A stretch of DNA of 64,000 nt from NCBI RefSeq assembly GCF_017497975.1, contig NZ_JAGDEL010000009.1:62001-126000 (forward strand), in the 5' to 3' direction. Numbering within the stretch: position 1 is the stretch's first letter; each line of letters opens with the position of its first letter. Below, piece by piece: positions 56,198 to 64,000 of this stretch. The notes beneath the pieces are model-generated. The model searched no databases. It saw nothing but the letters and a program-made list of their open reading frames with translations, and was not told the DNA's origin. The position numbers and the translations under genes are program-made. This DNA is from Metabacillus bambusae (GTDB taxonomy: Bacteria > Bacillota > Bacilli > Bacillales > Bacillaceae).

Positions 56198-56956
56198 ATG
56201 TTGGAAAATAAACAAAATCAAACGTTTGAGATTATCGAGGTGTGTTTATTAGCTGGAAAGATCATGCTTAGAAGTGGTGCGGAGACGTATCGGGTTGAAG
56301 ATACGATGATGCGCATAGCGGCGGCCTATGGTATTTTACATTCACATAGCTATGTTACTCCTACTGGGATCATTTTTTCTATAGACAGTCATAACCCAAC
56401 AAAATTAGTAAGAATCGTCGACCGTTCAACAGACCTACAAAAGGTGGCAAAAGTGAATAGTGTCTCAAGATTAATCAGTAGTGGAGAGCTTTCAGTTCAA
56501 GAGGCATACGAACATCTAAAAGAGATAGAAAATGATGCACATGCATACCCCATTTGGTTACAGATTGCTGCTGCATCTATAGCGAGTGGTTGTTTTTTAA
56601 TTATGTTTAAAGGTGGCTGGACTGATTTTCTTCCCGCATTAATTGCCGGAGGAATTGGATTCTCATGCTTGATCTATATCCATCAATTAGTAGAAATAAA
56701 GTTTTTCGCAGAGTTTTTAGCATCCTTTATTATCGGGTTGATAGCTGTATTGTTTGTTGTGATAAGCCTTGGAACGGAGCTTGATAAAATCATTATTGCA
56801 TCCGTAATGCCGTTAGTTCCGGGCTTGTTAATTACTAATGCAGTTAGAGATTTAATGGCGGGACATTTAGTTTCTGGTATTTCAAAAGGGGCTGAAGCGT
56901 TTTTAACAGCATTTGCGATCGGAGCGGGTGTTGCTGTTGTCTTTTCATTTTATTAA
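56198..56956 (+). CDS. Threonine/serine exporter, ThrE N-terminal subunit (YjjP-like)
   Basis: 252 residues. The cytoplasmic N-terminal part contains the ThrE hallmarks LRSGAETYRVEDTM and SYVTPTGIIFS; about five membrane helices follow. The conserved PLVPGLLITNAVRDLMAGHL matches the DUF1212 family. It works with the small ThrE_2 protein encoded next. The stop codon lies inside an 8-bp target duplication of an inserted element. Confidence 0.9.
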   Translation: MLENKQNQTFEIIEVCLLAGKIMLRSGAETYRVEDTMMRIAAAYGILHSHSYVTPTGIIFSIDSHNPTKLVRIVDRSTDLQKVAKVNSVSRLISSGELSVQEAYEHLKEIENDAHAYPIWLQIAAASIASGCFLIMFKGGWTDFLPALIAGGIGFSCLIYIHQLVEIKFFAEFLASFIIGLIAVLFVVISLGTELDKIIIASVMPLVPGLLITNAVRDLMAGHLVSGISKGAEAFLTAFAIGAGVAVVFSFY

Positions 56957-56957
56957 A

Positions 56958-57177
56958 GGCTGACTCGCCAAACTGTGTTGCTATTTACCAAATAATGCGG
57001 TGTGGTTGATTTCCACTCCAGTTGCTTGCTTTCCGCGGGGCGGGCGGTGAGCCTCCTCGGCGTAAACGCCTGCATGAGTCTCACCTGTCCCGCTGTTCCC
57101 GCAGGAGTTTCGCAATCCGTTCCAATCAACTTGAATTAGTTTTTGTTTTAAAAGTAACAATCTCTTAGAAATCAGCC
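56958..57177. mobile_element. 220-bp MITE-like element with 8-bp target duplication
   Basis: TTATTAAA occurs at 56950-56957 and 57178-57185, bordering the segment exactly. The ends are inverted repeats GGCTGACTC and GGCTGATTTC (complement of the right end). The middle is GC-rich (TTTCCGCGGGGCGGGCGGTG, CCTCCTCGGCG) and resembles the repeat at 42.6 kb. It has no transposase, and it separates the two ThrE genes. Confidence 0.82.
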
Positions 57178-57207
57178 TTATTAAAAGTAAGGCAGGGGGC
57201 TTACATT

Positions 57208-57651
57208 ATGATCGAACAGTTTATTACTAGCTTTATTGCGTCATCTGCATTTGGAATCATCTTTAATGCACCAGTTAAAACGTTATTCAAGTGTGGTTTC
57301 GTTGGAATGGTCGGCTGGATGGTTTATATTGGTCTTTATGAATACACACTAGATAGTGTATTTGCGACACTAATTGCATCTTTCTTTATAGCGATTATTA
57401 GTCAATTTTTTGCTAAGGCCTACAAAACACCAATGATTATTTTTAATGTTTCAGGTATCATACCACTAGTACCAGGTGGTTTAGCTTACGATGCAATGAG
57501 GCAGGTCGTAGAAAATGATTATAATGCCGCAATTCCTCTTGCTGCAAAAGCGTTTATGATCTCTGGTGCAATCGCAATCGGGTTGGTTTTATCAGAAGTT
57601 ATTAACCAGATTATTCGAAAGGCTAGTCTTAGGAAAACGATGCAATCCTAA
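57208..57651 (+). CDS. ThrE_2 (DUF3815, YjjB-like) exporter subunit
   Basis: 147 residues, about four to five membrane helices. The PLVPGGLAYDAMRQ motif in the third helix region mirrors the PLVPGLLITNAVRD of its partner. In two-gene systems this protein and the DUF1212 protein together correspond to one full ThrE exporter. The ATG follows GGCAGGGGGCTTACATT, just after the inserted element, so the ribosome binding site survived. Confidence 0.88.
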   Translation: MIEQFITSFIASSAFGIIFNAPVKTLFKCGFVGMVGWMVYIGLYEYTLDSVFATLIASFFIAIISQFFAKAYKTPMIIFNVSGIIPLVPGGLAYDAMRQVVENDYNAAIPLAAKAFMISGAIAIGLVLSEVINQIIRKASLRKTMQS

Positions 57652-57749
57652 ATGGGTGTATTTCCTAATAAAAAAATTCACTAAAATTCTTAACCAATTA
57701 AGCTTGCTCATGTATAATGTTTTTCATCACTTATAGAGAGGTTTTAACA

Positions 57750-58649
57750 ATGAATTCATATATTAAAGATCAAATAGAATTATTTCAGGAACGTAATCAG
57801 AATCGTGGACGTCTTTTAGTTAGTTGCCCGGATCAACCAGGGATTGTTTCGACAATCTCAAAGTTTTTGTTTTCACATCATGCAAATATCATTGAATCAA
57901 GTCAGTATTCAACAAATCCAGAAGATGGAACGTTTTTCATTCGTATTGAGTTTGAATGCCCTAATCTTAAAGAGAAAGCGAAAGACATGGAGCATCAGTT
58001 TGCTGAATTGGCGAAAGAATTTTCATTTGAGTGGAAATTAACTCATGTTTACCATGTGAAAAAAGCGGCTATCTTTGTATCAAAAGAGCTACACTGCTTG
58101 CTTGAGCTTTTATGGGAATGGCAAAGTGGAGATTTAATGGCTGATATTGCCCTTGTCATAAGTAACCACGAAGAAGCAAGAGATGTTGTGGAAGGACTTA
58201 ATATCCCGTTTTATCACATTCCGGCTAATAAAGATATTCGCGCTCAAGTCGAAGAAAAGCAATTACAGTTATTAAAAGACTATGATATTGATTTAATTGT
58301 ACTAGCTCGTTATATGCAAATCCTAACACCAAATTTTGTAGCAGCGAATCCTAATAAAATTATTAATATCCACCATTCATTCTTACCTGCCTTTATTGGA
58401 GCAAGACCATATGAACGAGCGTATGGGCGTGGCGTAAAATTAATTGGTGCAACCTCACATTATGTTACAAATGATCTTGATGAAGGACCAATTATCGAGC
58501 AGGATATCGGTCGTGTCGATCACCGAGATAATGTTGATAATTTGAAAAAAATTGGTCGTTCGATTGAAAGAAGCGTACTAGCAAGAGCGGTAAAATGGCA
58601 TTTGGAAGACCGCATTATTGTTCATCAAAATAAAACGATTGTTTTTTAA
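57750..58649 (+). CDS. purU: Formyltetrahydrofolate deformylase
   Basis: 299 residues from ATG 57750 (AGAGAGG upstream); the open frame begins earlier at 57717. N-terminal ACT domain (LLVSCPDQPGIVSTISKFL), then a formyltransferase-like domain with NIHHSFLPAFIGARPYERAY carrying catalytic His and the DEGPIIEQDIGRVDH stretch with the catalytic Asp. It hydrolyses 10-formyl-THF to THF and formate, balancing one-carbon pools. Confidence 0.95.
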   Translation: MNSYIKDQIELFQERNQNRGRLLVSCPDQPGIVSTISKFLFSHHANIIESSQYSTNPEDGTFFIRIEFECPNLKEKAKDMEHQFAELAKEFSFEWKLTHVYHVKKAAIFVSKELHCLLELLWEWQSGDLMADIALVISNHEEARDVVEGLNIPFYHIPANKDIRAQVEEKQLQLLKDYDIDLIVLARYMQILTPNFVAANPNKIINIHHSFLPAFIGARPYERAYGRGVKLIGATSHYVTNDLDEGPIIEQDIGRVDHRDNVDNLKKIGRSIERSVLARAVKWHLEDRIIVHQNKTIVF

Positions 58650-58652
58650 TGT

Positions 58653-58679
58653 GAATCCCCTTTTTAAGGGGTTTTTTAT
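58653..58679 (+). terminator. Intrinsic terminator of purU
   Basis: AATCCCC pairs with GGGGTT across TTTTTAA and is followed by TTTTTATT. Confidence 0.85.
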
Positions 58680-58835
58680 TTATCACGATTATGTAAGTTG
58701 TTGTCTTTGCAGATTTTTTCTAAAATATAACGAAGTGTAATCGCTACCATTTTATATAGAAGAAACAGAATAAACTATCTATTAAGAAATGATGATACAA
58801 TATTAGCAATTAGAAAATAACTGGGAGGGATTGTC

Positions 58836-59660
58836 GTGAAACGATTAAATGGCAAAACCATTGCACTGGCAGGACAGAGAAAGTCTGAGGAATTAAGTAA
58901 GCTCGTTGAGAATTTAGGTGGTGTCGCTTTAGTACGCCCAGCGCAGGGTACGGTTTTTCTTGATGATTCCAATGTGGAAAAGGAAATCCAAGCCTTGGTG
59001 GATGGGAACTTTGATTGGCTAATTTTCACGACAGGCTTAGGGACAGACAAACTTTATCAAACGGCTGTGAATATCGGCTTAGGTGAAAAATTTATTGAAG
59101 CCTTAAAAAAATCAAAGGTGGCAGCAAGAGGGTATAAAACTGTTAATGTATTAAAGAAGCTAGGAATTATACCTATTGTAAGAGATGATGATGGGAGCAC
59201 TGCAGGGCTAGTAAGAGAATTAAACGCCCATCGTTTAACGGGCTTACGTGTTGCTCTTCAGCTACATGGTGATCCAGCTCCAGTATTGATTGACTGGCTT
59301 GAGGAACAGGGTGCAGAATATAGAGAAATCTTACCTTATAAGCATATTCCCCCTAAACCTGAAGTGATGGAGCAGTTGGTTGGTGAAATATTAAGAGGTG
59401 AGATTGATGCGGTAAACTTCACCAGCACACCACAAGCACGTTTTTTAATGGCGCATGCTAAGGAAAAGGGTGTAGAGGAGGAAGTGTTACATGCCTTTGC
59501 AACAAATGTTATCGCTGTTTCAGTTGGAAAAGTAACTGCCCAAGCGTTGCGAGAGGTTGGCATTACTCGAATGGTTGTACCAGAAGAGGAGCGAATGGGT
59601 AGTGCGATCATTGCACTAGTTCACTTTTATCAGGAGTTGCAAGCGAACAAACCTGAATAG
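58836..59660 (+). CDS. Uroporphyrinogen-III synthase-like protein (HemD family)
   Basis: 274 residues from GTG 58836 (GGGAGGG upstream). The two-lobed HemD pattern is visible: KTIALAGQRKSEELSKLVEN at the start, DWLIFTTGLGTD in lobe one, and INFTS-like AVNFTSTPQARFLM in lobe two. It stands outside any heme operon, so it may be a second or specialised copy with uncertain activity; family members fused to regulators also exist. Followed by a hairpin terminator. Confidence 0.8.
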   Translation: MKRLNGKTIALAGQRKSEELSKLVENLGGVALVRPAQGTVFLDDSNVEKEIQALVDGNFDWLIFTTGLGTDKLYQTAVNIGLGEKFIEALKKSKVAARGYKTVNVLKKLGIIPIVRDDDGSTAGLVRELNAHRLTGLRVALQLHGDPAPVLIDWLEEQGAEYREILPYKHIPPKPEVMEQLVGEILRGEIDAVNFTSTPQARFLMAHAKEKGVEEEVLHAFATNVIAVSVGKVTAQALREVGITRMVVPEEERMGSAIIALVHFYQELQANKPE

Positions 59661-59700
59661 TACGATTGTGGAGATGTGATTTTCCGTTACAAGTAGTAAC

Positions 59701-59752
59701 GAGGTTGACTCAGGTAGGGCCAGGCTACTGGTTGAGTCAACCTCGTTTTTTT
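59701..59752 (+). terminator. Terminator formed by GGTTGACTCA inverted repeat
   Basis: GAGGTTGACTCA pairs perfectly with TGAGTCAACCTC and is followed by GTTTTTTT. The arms resemble the GGCTGACTCA ends of the small elements elsewhere in the window. Confidence 0.85.
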
Positions 59753-59852
59753 GAGGAAAACCGAGTCATTTATAATAATATGGGATGTGTGAAATCGAAA
59801 AAAGCACTTCCTATTGTTAAATGTAGGATGAAGACTTAAGGCTAATTACTTT

Positions 59853-59878
59853 TGTTAGCGCTTTAATTTTACTATAAT
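59853..59878 (+). promoter_or_regulatory. cre-like box and -10 before the aldo/keto reductase gene
   Basis: TGTTAGCGCTTTAA at 59853-59866 is CcpA-box-like, and TATAAT lies at 59873-59878. The overlap with the promoter would give repression. Weak to moderate call. Confidence 0.4.
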
Positions 59879-59931
59879 TAACTTGTTCAAGGCATTATAC
59901 AAAAGCTACATAATTAGGGATGGTGGAGAAC

Positions 59932-60915
59932 GTGAATTATCGTCAGCTAGGTGATACAGAGTTAAAAGTCAGTGAATTAAGCTTTGGTACATGGGCAATT
60001 GGTGGCTCTTGGGGGAAATCTGATGACCAGGAAGCGTTAAAGGGATTAGAGCGTGCGATGGATGCAGGGGTTAATTTCTTTGATACTGCAGATGTTTATG
60101 GAGATGGCCACAGTGAAGAGTTATTGGCAAAAGCGACAAAGGGAAAAGAAGATAAAATTCACATTGCAACAAAGTTTTGCCGTGCAGGAGATATTTTTGA
60201 TCCAGAAACCTATTCTGAAAAGTCCGTAACTGAATATTGTGAAGCAAGCTTAAAAAGACTTCAGCGTGAAGCGATTGATCTTTATCAAATTCACTGTCCA
60301 CCTATGGAAATCCTAAAGGATGGCAGTGTCTTTAATGTGCTAGATAAGCTGCAACAGCAGGGGAAAATTCGCCACTATGGTGTTAGTGTAGAAACGGTGG
60401 AAGAAGGCTTACTTTGCTTGGAGCAAGCTAATGTAAAAGCACTGCAAGTTATTTTTAATATCTTCCGCCAAAAGGCAGTTACTGAATTACTTCCACAAGC
60501 AAAGGAAAAAGGTGTTGGTCTATTAGCACGGGTTCCTTTAGCAAGTGGCTTGTTAACAGGTAAATTTACAAAACAAGCAAAATTTGAGGCTGATGACCAT
60601 CGTAGCTTCAATAAAGATGGTGAGCACTTCAATGTAGGTGAAACATTTGCAGGTGTAGAATTTTCAAAAGGTGTCGAGTTAAGTGAACAGCTTAGCTGGA
60701 TCGCTGACGGACGTGGAAATATGACGAGAGCAGCACTGCGTTGGATTCTTGATCATGAGGAAATTACGACTGTTATACCTGGATTTAAAACAGTTAAACA
60801 AGTTGAAGATAATCTGCAAGCGACAGTGGTTCAATCATTTAGTGAAGCAGAATTAAAACAACTATCAACATTCTATAAACAGGAAATCCATCCGAATATT
60901 CGTGGTGCATACTAA
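59932..60915 (+). CDS. Aldo/keto reductase
   Basis: 327 residues from GTG 59932, giving MNYRQLGDTELKVSELSFG, the family-type start; ATG 59920 adds four residues but lacks a ribosome binding site. Catalytic residues of the AKR fold are visible: FDTADVYGDGHSEE (Asp and Tyr), IATKF (Lys) and YQIHCP (His). It is an NADPH-dependent carbonyl reductase of unknown substrate. A cre-like box lies in its promoter region. Confidence 0.9.
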   Translation: MNYRQLGDTELKVSELSFGTWAIGGSWGKSDDQEALKGLERAMDAGVNFFDTADVYGDGHSEELLAKATKGKEDKIHIATKFCRAGDIFDPETYSEKSVTEYCEASLKRLQREAIDLYQIHCPPMEILKDGSVFNVLDKLQQQGKIRHYGVSVETVEEGLLCLEQANVKALQVIFNIFRQKAVTELLPQAKEKGVGLLARVPLASGLLTGKFTKQAKFEADDHRSFNKDGEHFNVGETFAGVEFSKGVELSEQLSWIADGRGNMTRAALRWILDHEEITTVIPGFKTVKQVEDNLQATVVQSFSEAELKQLSTFYKQEIHPNIRGAY

Positions 60916-60924
60916 AAAGAATTA

Positions 60925-60958
60925 GAGTTAAAGCCTTTCTCGGACTTTAACTCTTTTT
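60925..60958 (+). terminator. Intrinsic terminator of the aldo/keto reductase gene
   Basis: AGAGTTAAAG pairs with CTTTAACTCT across CCTTTCTCGGA, followed by TTTTG. Confidence 0.88.
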
Positions 60959-61053
60959 GATTCATTTCACCGAAAGACAGATTAAATAACTAAAAAAGGC
61001 CGATCTACTATATAAAGTAGTCAGCCGTCTATTCTTAAGTGAAGTACTTTCCG

Positions 61054-62250
61054 TTAATGAGTCTCCTTCAAATTGAACTTTGTCACTTCTTTTCGATGTA
61101 AGACCAATTTATAACACACAATGACAATAATCATAAATATAGCTGTATAGAAATACAGATGGCCGTAACCAAGCTGTGTAGCAACGATGCCTAGGATGTA
61201 TGAGCCTGCAGCAATTCCTGTATCAAAGAGTGTGAAAAATGTTGCTGTAGCATGCCCGCTTCTATTGCGATCAGTTGCTTGGATGGCAAGTGTTTGCAAG
61301 GAAGGGACGACGGTTCCATAGCCAAGCCCAATGAATGCTCCTGATAAAAGCAGCATGAACGAAGTTTGAGTTATACTTAATAAAACCAATCCGATCAGGA
61401 ATAATCCGAGTGCTGGATAGATAACAATATGGGGCCCTTTTGAATCAAATAAACGGCCACTAAAAGGACGAGCAATTAGCATGACAATAGCAAAGACCAC
61501 GAAGAAAAAGCTAGCTGCATCTAATAAATTGAGCTCTTGTGCATAAATAGATAAAAATGAAAGGACACTTGAATAAGCAACGGCAACTAAACTACCGATA
61601 AAAGCTATTGGTAATGCCTTTCGATCAATCAGGTCGGAAAGCTGTAAACTTTTCTTGCTCTTCGTTACTTTTGAATGTGCTTCATTTATTTTACTTGAAG
61701 CAGTAAACAGTACTCCTGCTGTAATTAATAAAGCAAACACAAGAAAGAGAATAGAAAATGATGCAACTTGTATTAGAGTTAGTGCGATTAGCGGACCAAA
61801 AACAACAGCAAGGTTCGTTGACATCACAAAATATCCAAGACCTTCTCCACGCCTTTTTATTGGAACGAGATCAGCTGCAATCCCACCAGTCGCTGTCGTT
61901 GCAATACTAAACCAAATTCCTTGAAAGAATCGCAGTGCAAGTAATAACGTATAGTTTTCAATCCAAAGGTACATAAACGAGCACAGTGTAAAGAAAATAA
62001 GACTTATCATTAACATACTTTTTTTGCCAAAATCCTCTAATAACTTCCCTGAAAATGGACGAACGATGATGGCGGAAAGAAGGAAAATAGTTACGATAAG
62101 ACCTGCATCGATCTCGGAACGATGTAGTTCATCGACTACATATATTGGTAAGGAGGTTAATAAGCCGTAAAAGGCAATAAAGATAAAAAAGTTACTTAAG
62201 GAAATACTGATAAAGCTTTTGGTCCAAATTGGTTGTTTTTCATTGTTCAT
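61054..62250 (-). CDS. MFS drug-efflux-type transporter
   Basis: 398 residues with twelve predicted membrane helices. The loop 2-3 motif RPFSGKLLEDFGKKSM is present and partly repeated as RPFSGRLFDSKGPH in the second half. The start is 6 bases after the marR stop, with AGGAGGA inside the marR end. Pairing with a MarR regulator is typical of inducible efflux pumps. The exported compound is unknown. Confidence 0.88.
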   Translation of the reverse strand: MNNEKQPIWTKSFISISLSNFFIFIAFYGLLTSLPIYVVDELHRSEIDAGLIVTIFLLSAIIVRPFSGKLLEDFGKKSMLMISLIFFTLCSFMYLWIENYTLLLALRFFQGIWFSIATTATGGIAADLVPIKRRGEGLGYFVMSTNLAVVFGPLIALTLIQVASFSILFLVFALLITAGVLFTASSKINEAHSKVTKSKKSLQLSDLIDRKALPIAFIGSLVAVAYSSVLSFLSIYAQELNLLDAASFFFVVFAIVMLIARPFSGRLFDSKGPHIVIYPALGLFLIGLVLLSITQTSFMLLLSGAFIGLGYGTVVPSLQTLAIQATDRNRSGHATATFFTLFDTGIAAGSYILGIVATQLGYGHLYFYTAIFMIIVIVCYKLVLHRKEVTKFNLKETH

Positions 62251-62256
62251 CCGAAT

Positions 62257-62685
62257 TTATTCCTCCTCTTCATGTAATGATGTACCTAGTTTGTTTAATA
62301 AGTGGAAGAAGTAATCCTTTTCTTCGTTTGATAAATTTTTCACCATCCTCTGTTCAAAGGATTTCACTTCATCTTCAACAGCTGGTAAATGTTGAATGGC
62401 TTTATCTGTCAGTGATACAAGACGTTCACGTTTATCGCTACCCTGTGTTCGTTTTACCCAACCACTTTCCTCGAGCTTCACCAAGGTTCTTGTAACTGTA
62501 GGTGCTTCAACTACTAAATAACGCCAAATATCACTTTGTGTCATTGGTCCATTAATCTTTAGGCAATAAAGTATCGACCATTGGGAACTATATAAATCGT
62601 GTTTTTGCAACTGTTCATTTAGCTCTTTCGTCATGAAGCGAGTTTTTCGATAAAGTGTATGAAATAGCTTGTTTGTGTTTTCCAT
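62257..62685 (-). CDS. MarR-family transcriptional regulator
   Basis: 142 residues with a central winged helix (MTQSDIWRYLVVEAPTVTRT, then KLEESGWVKR and the wing QGSDKRERLVSLTD). It is the first gene of a two-gene operon with the MFS transporter. Two palindromic sites directly upstream suggest autorepression relieved by a ligand. The ATG follows CGAGGTGACATCAG. Confidence 0.92.
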   Translation of the reverse strand: MENTNKLFHTLYRKTRFMTKELNEQLQKHDLYSSQWSILYCLKINGPMTQSDIWRYLVVEAPTVTRTLVKLEESGWVKRTQGSDKRERLVSLTDKAIQHLPAVEDEVKSFEQRMVKNLSNEEKDYFFHLLNKLGTSLHEEEE

Positions 62686-62703
62686 CTGATGTCACCTCGT
62701 TTT

Positions 62704-62795
62704 ATTTACTTAGGTAAGTATCGTTTATTTACCAACTGGTGAAGGTCCAACTTTATATACGTAAGTAAGTGATTAATATTTACCTAGGTAAATAT
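62704..62795 (-). promoter_or_regulatory. Two MarR-type operators before marR
   Basis: ATATTTACCTAGGTAAATAT (62776-62795) is a perfect 20-bp palindrome; TACTTAGGTAAGTA (62707-62720) is a closely related inverted repeat with a GG spacer. TACGTAAGTAAGT lies between. They flank the expected promoter and are natural MarR-dimer sites. Confidence 0.8.
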
Positions 62796-62856
62796 CCTGC
62801 TTAATAAGCATATCAGAAATTAGAAATTTGTAAAGGAAGCAGCATGATGTGGCAAA

Positions 62857-62888
62857 GAAAAAAACCTTGGCTAGAGTGAGCCAAGGGT
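62857..62888 (-). terminator. Intrinsic terminator of the nitrate transporter gene
   Basis: On the minus strand CCTTGGCT pairs with AGCCAAGG across CACTCT, followed by seven T. Confidence 0.88.
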
Positions 62889-62905
62889 AGGTAATGCGAG
62901 CTAAA

Positions 62906-64000
62906 TTAAATCTTTACGGTATCGCTTTTTAAATTCCACGATTTCTTCCAAGAGTAGCTTGCTAATAGCAATATAACAAATGCTAACAATGCTATGACAG
63001 AAAAGGTAATGAATCCAGAAGAGTAAGAGCCTGTCAGTTCTTTTAAGGTACCTAAAATGTTTGGCAAAAAGAATCCGCCAATTCCGCCGGCAGCACCTAC
63101 GATTCCCGTGATCATCCCGATTTCTTTTTGGAAACGCTGTGGGACTAACTGGAATACCGCACCATTTCCCATACCTAAACACATCATACCTATAAATAAT
63201 AGAGCAGTAATTGCTAATAACGGAGGTAGTTGACTAACGCCAAGCATACAAATGGCAACCCCGATAAATAAGAAAGATAAAACCTTCACACCGCCAACTC
63301 TGTCAGCAATAAAACCTCCTACAGGTCGGAAGAAGCTTCCTGCTGCAACGCAAATGGTAACAAAATCTCCTGCTTGGACATTTGATAATTGGTATTCATC
63401 AACAAAAAACATACTCAAAAAGCTTGATAGGCCGACAAAACCGCCAAATGTCACACTATAAAGTAAACAGAAAAACCATGTATCTTTATAAGCAAATACT
63501 TTGAAATAGTTTGCTAGTGGCTGTGGTGCTGGTTGTGTTGGTGCATCCTTCGCTAAAACAATAAAAATCACAAATGTTATAAGAAGAGGAATAAGGGCAA
63601 TTCCCATCGTTACATGCCAGCCAAAATTTTCAGCTAACCGAGGACCAAATAATGTTGCTAGTAAAGTACCACTGTTTCCTGCACCAGCAATTCCCATTGC
63701 TAAGCCTTGGAGGTGTGGAGGATACCATCTGCTTGCCATTGGTAAAGAAACGGCGAAGCTTGCACCAGCAACCCCTAATAAAATCCCAATCATATATAAC
63801 TCAGGTAGTGTGTTACCTGCAATTAATCCCCAAAGTAAAGGGATCGTGGTAATGCTCATTCCTAAAATAGCTGTTTTCTTAGGTCCGATTCGGTCCGTTA
63901 ATATCCCGAGTATAATTCGGAAGAAGGAACCTGCTAAAATCGGAACTGCAACAATTAGCCCTTTTTGGGATGGTGATAAACCAAAATCTTGAGTGATGAA
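62906..64000 (-). CDS. Nitrate/nitrite MFS transporter (NasA/NarK type), 5' end outside window
   Basis: The last 364 residues; the frame is open to the right edge ([14 protein letters not shown] and onward), so ATG 63859 is internal. NNP-family signatures are visible: [11 protein letters not shown] (nitrate signature) at about window position 63680, [14 protein letters not shown] in loop 8-9, and [13 protein letters not shown] near the end for the second nitrate signature. It imports nitrate or exchanges nitrite; assimilation or respiration genes are not in view. Confidence 0.92.
   Translation of the reverse strand, partial: FITQDFGLSPSQKGLIVAVPILAGSFFRIILGILTDRIGPKKTAILGMSITTIPLLWGLIAGNTLPELYMIGILLGVAGASFAVSLPMASRWYPPHLQGLAMGIAGAGNSGTLLATLFGPRLAENFGWHVTMGIALIPLLITFVIFIVLAKDAPTQPAPQPLANYFKVFAYKDTWFFCLLYSVTFGGFVGLSSFLSMFFVDEYQLSNVQAGDFVTICVAAGSFFRPVGGFIADRVGGVKVLSFLFIGVAICMLGVSQLPPLLAITALLFIGMMCLGMGNGAVFQLVPQRFQKEIGMITGIVGAAGGIGGFFLPNILGTLKELTGSYSSGFITFSVIALLAFVILLLASYSWKKSWNLKSDTVKI

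Noticed and set aside
62901-63182. 93-residue minus-strand frame overlapping the nitrate transporter
   Set aside because: It lies entirely within the transporter gene in another frame, with no ribosome binding site.

Overview
The window is low-GC Gram-positive DNA. Strong AGGAGG-type ribosome binding sites, hairpin plus U-tract terminators, CcpA-type cre boxes and a gene complement matching Bacillus subtilis operons (yheIH/bmrCD, treP-treA-treR, yukEDCB-yueBC) point to a soil-type member of the Bacillaceae. The species cannot be named from the sequence.

Layout. 1-2.9 kb: the end of a BmrCD-like heterodimeric ABC multidrug exporter. 3.1 kb: a 36-residue basic peptide gene. 3.5-15.8 kb: a carbohydrate locus with a YesM/YesN-type two-component system, a solute-binding lipoprotein, two permeases, a GH31 alpha-xylosidase, a GH2 glycosidase and a DUF624 membrane protein. 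15.9-17.1 kb: an MFS protein on the minus strand. 17.1-25.5 kb: a second sugar locus with two permeases, a lipoprotein, DUF624, a NIF3-like protein, mannonate dehydratase and a GntR/FCD regulator. Three copies of a CATACTAGTAT palindrome lie in front of its two halves. Neither locus encodes an ABC ATPase, so a shared MsmX-type ATPase elsewhere is inferred.

26.9-42.5 kb: a type VIIb secretion locus. It holds WXG100 EsxA/YukE, YukD, YukC/EssB, YukB/EssC, YueB/EsaA, YueC/EssA and two small helical LXG partner proteins. These are followed by an LXG polymorphic toxin with a C-terminal TNT (NAD glycohydrolase) domain, its candidate immunity gene, two further immunity-like orphans and a frameshifted toxin-tail/immunity remnant. 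This is the accessory, fast-evolving part of the window.

42.9-64 kb is mostly housekeeping: peptidase T, a CBO0543-like membrane protein, the trehalose operon with two TreR-type operators, a SEC-C protein, adenine deaminase behind a leader ending in an intrinsic terminator, an EamA transporter, a PhoD-like phosphatase, a split ThrE-type exporter, PurU, a HemD-like protein, an aldo/keto reductase, a MarR-MFS operon with palindromic operators, and a nitrate transporter running off the right edge.

Small non-autonomous repeats run through the whole window. Two copies of one family (89 and 220 bp) have 8-bp target duplications; a second family has at least five copies. Several sit exactly at stop codons or inside operons, including between yukC and yukB and immediately upstream of the LXG toxin.
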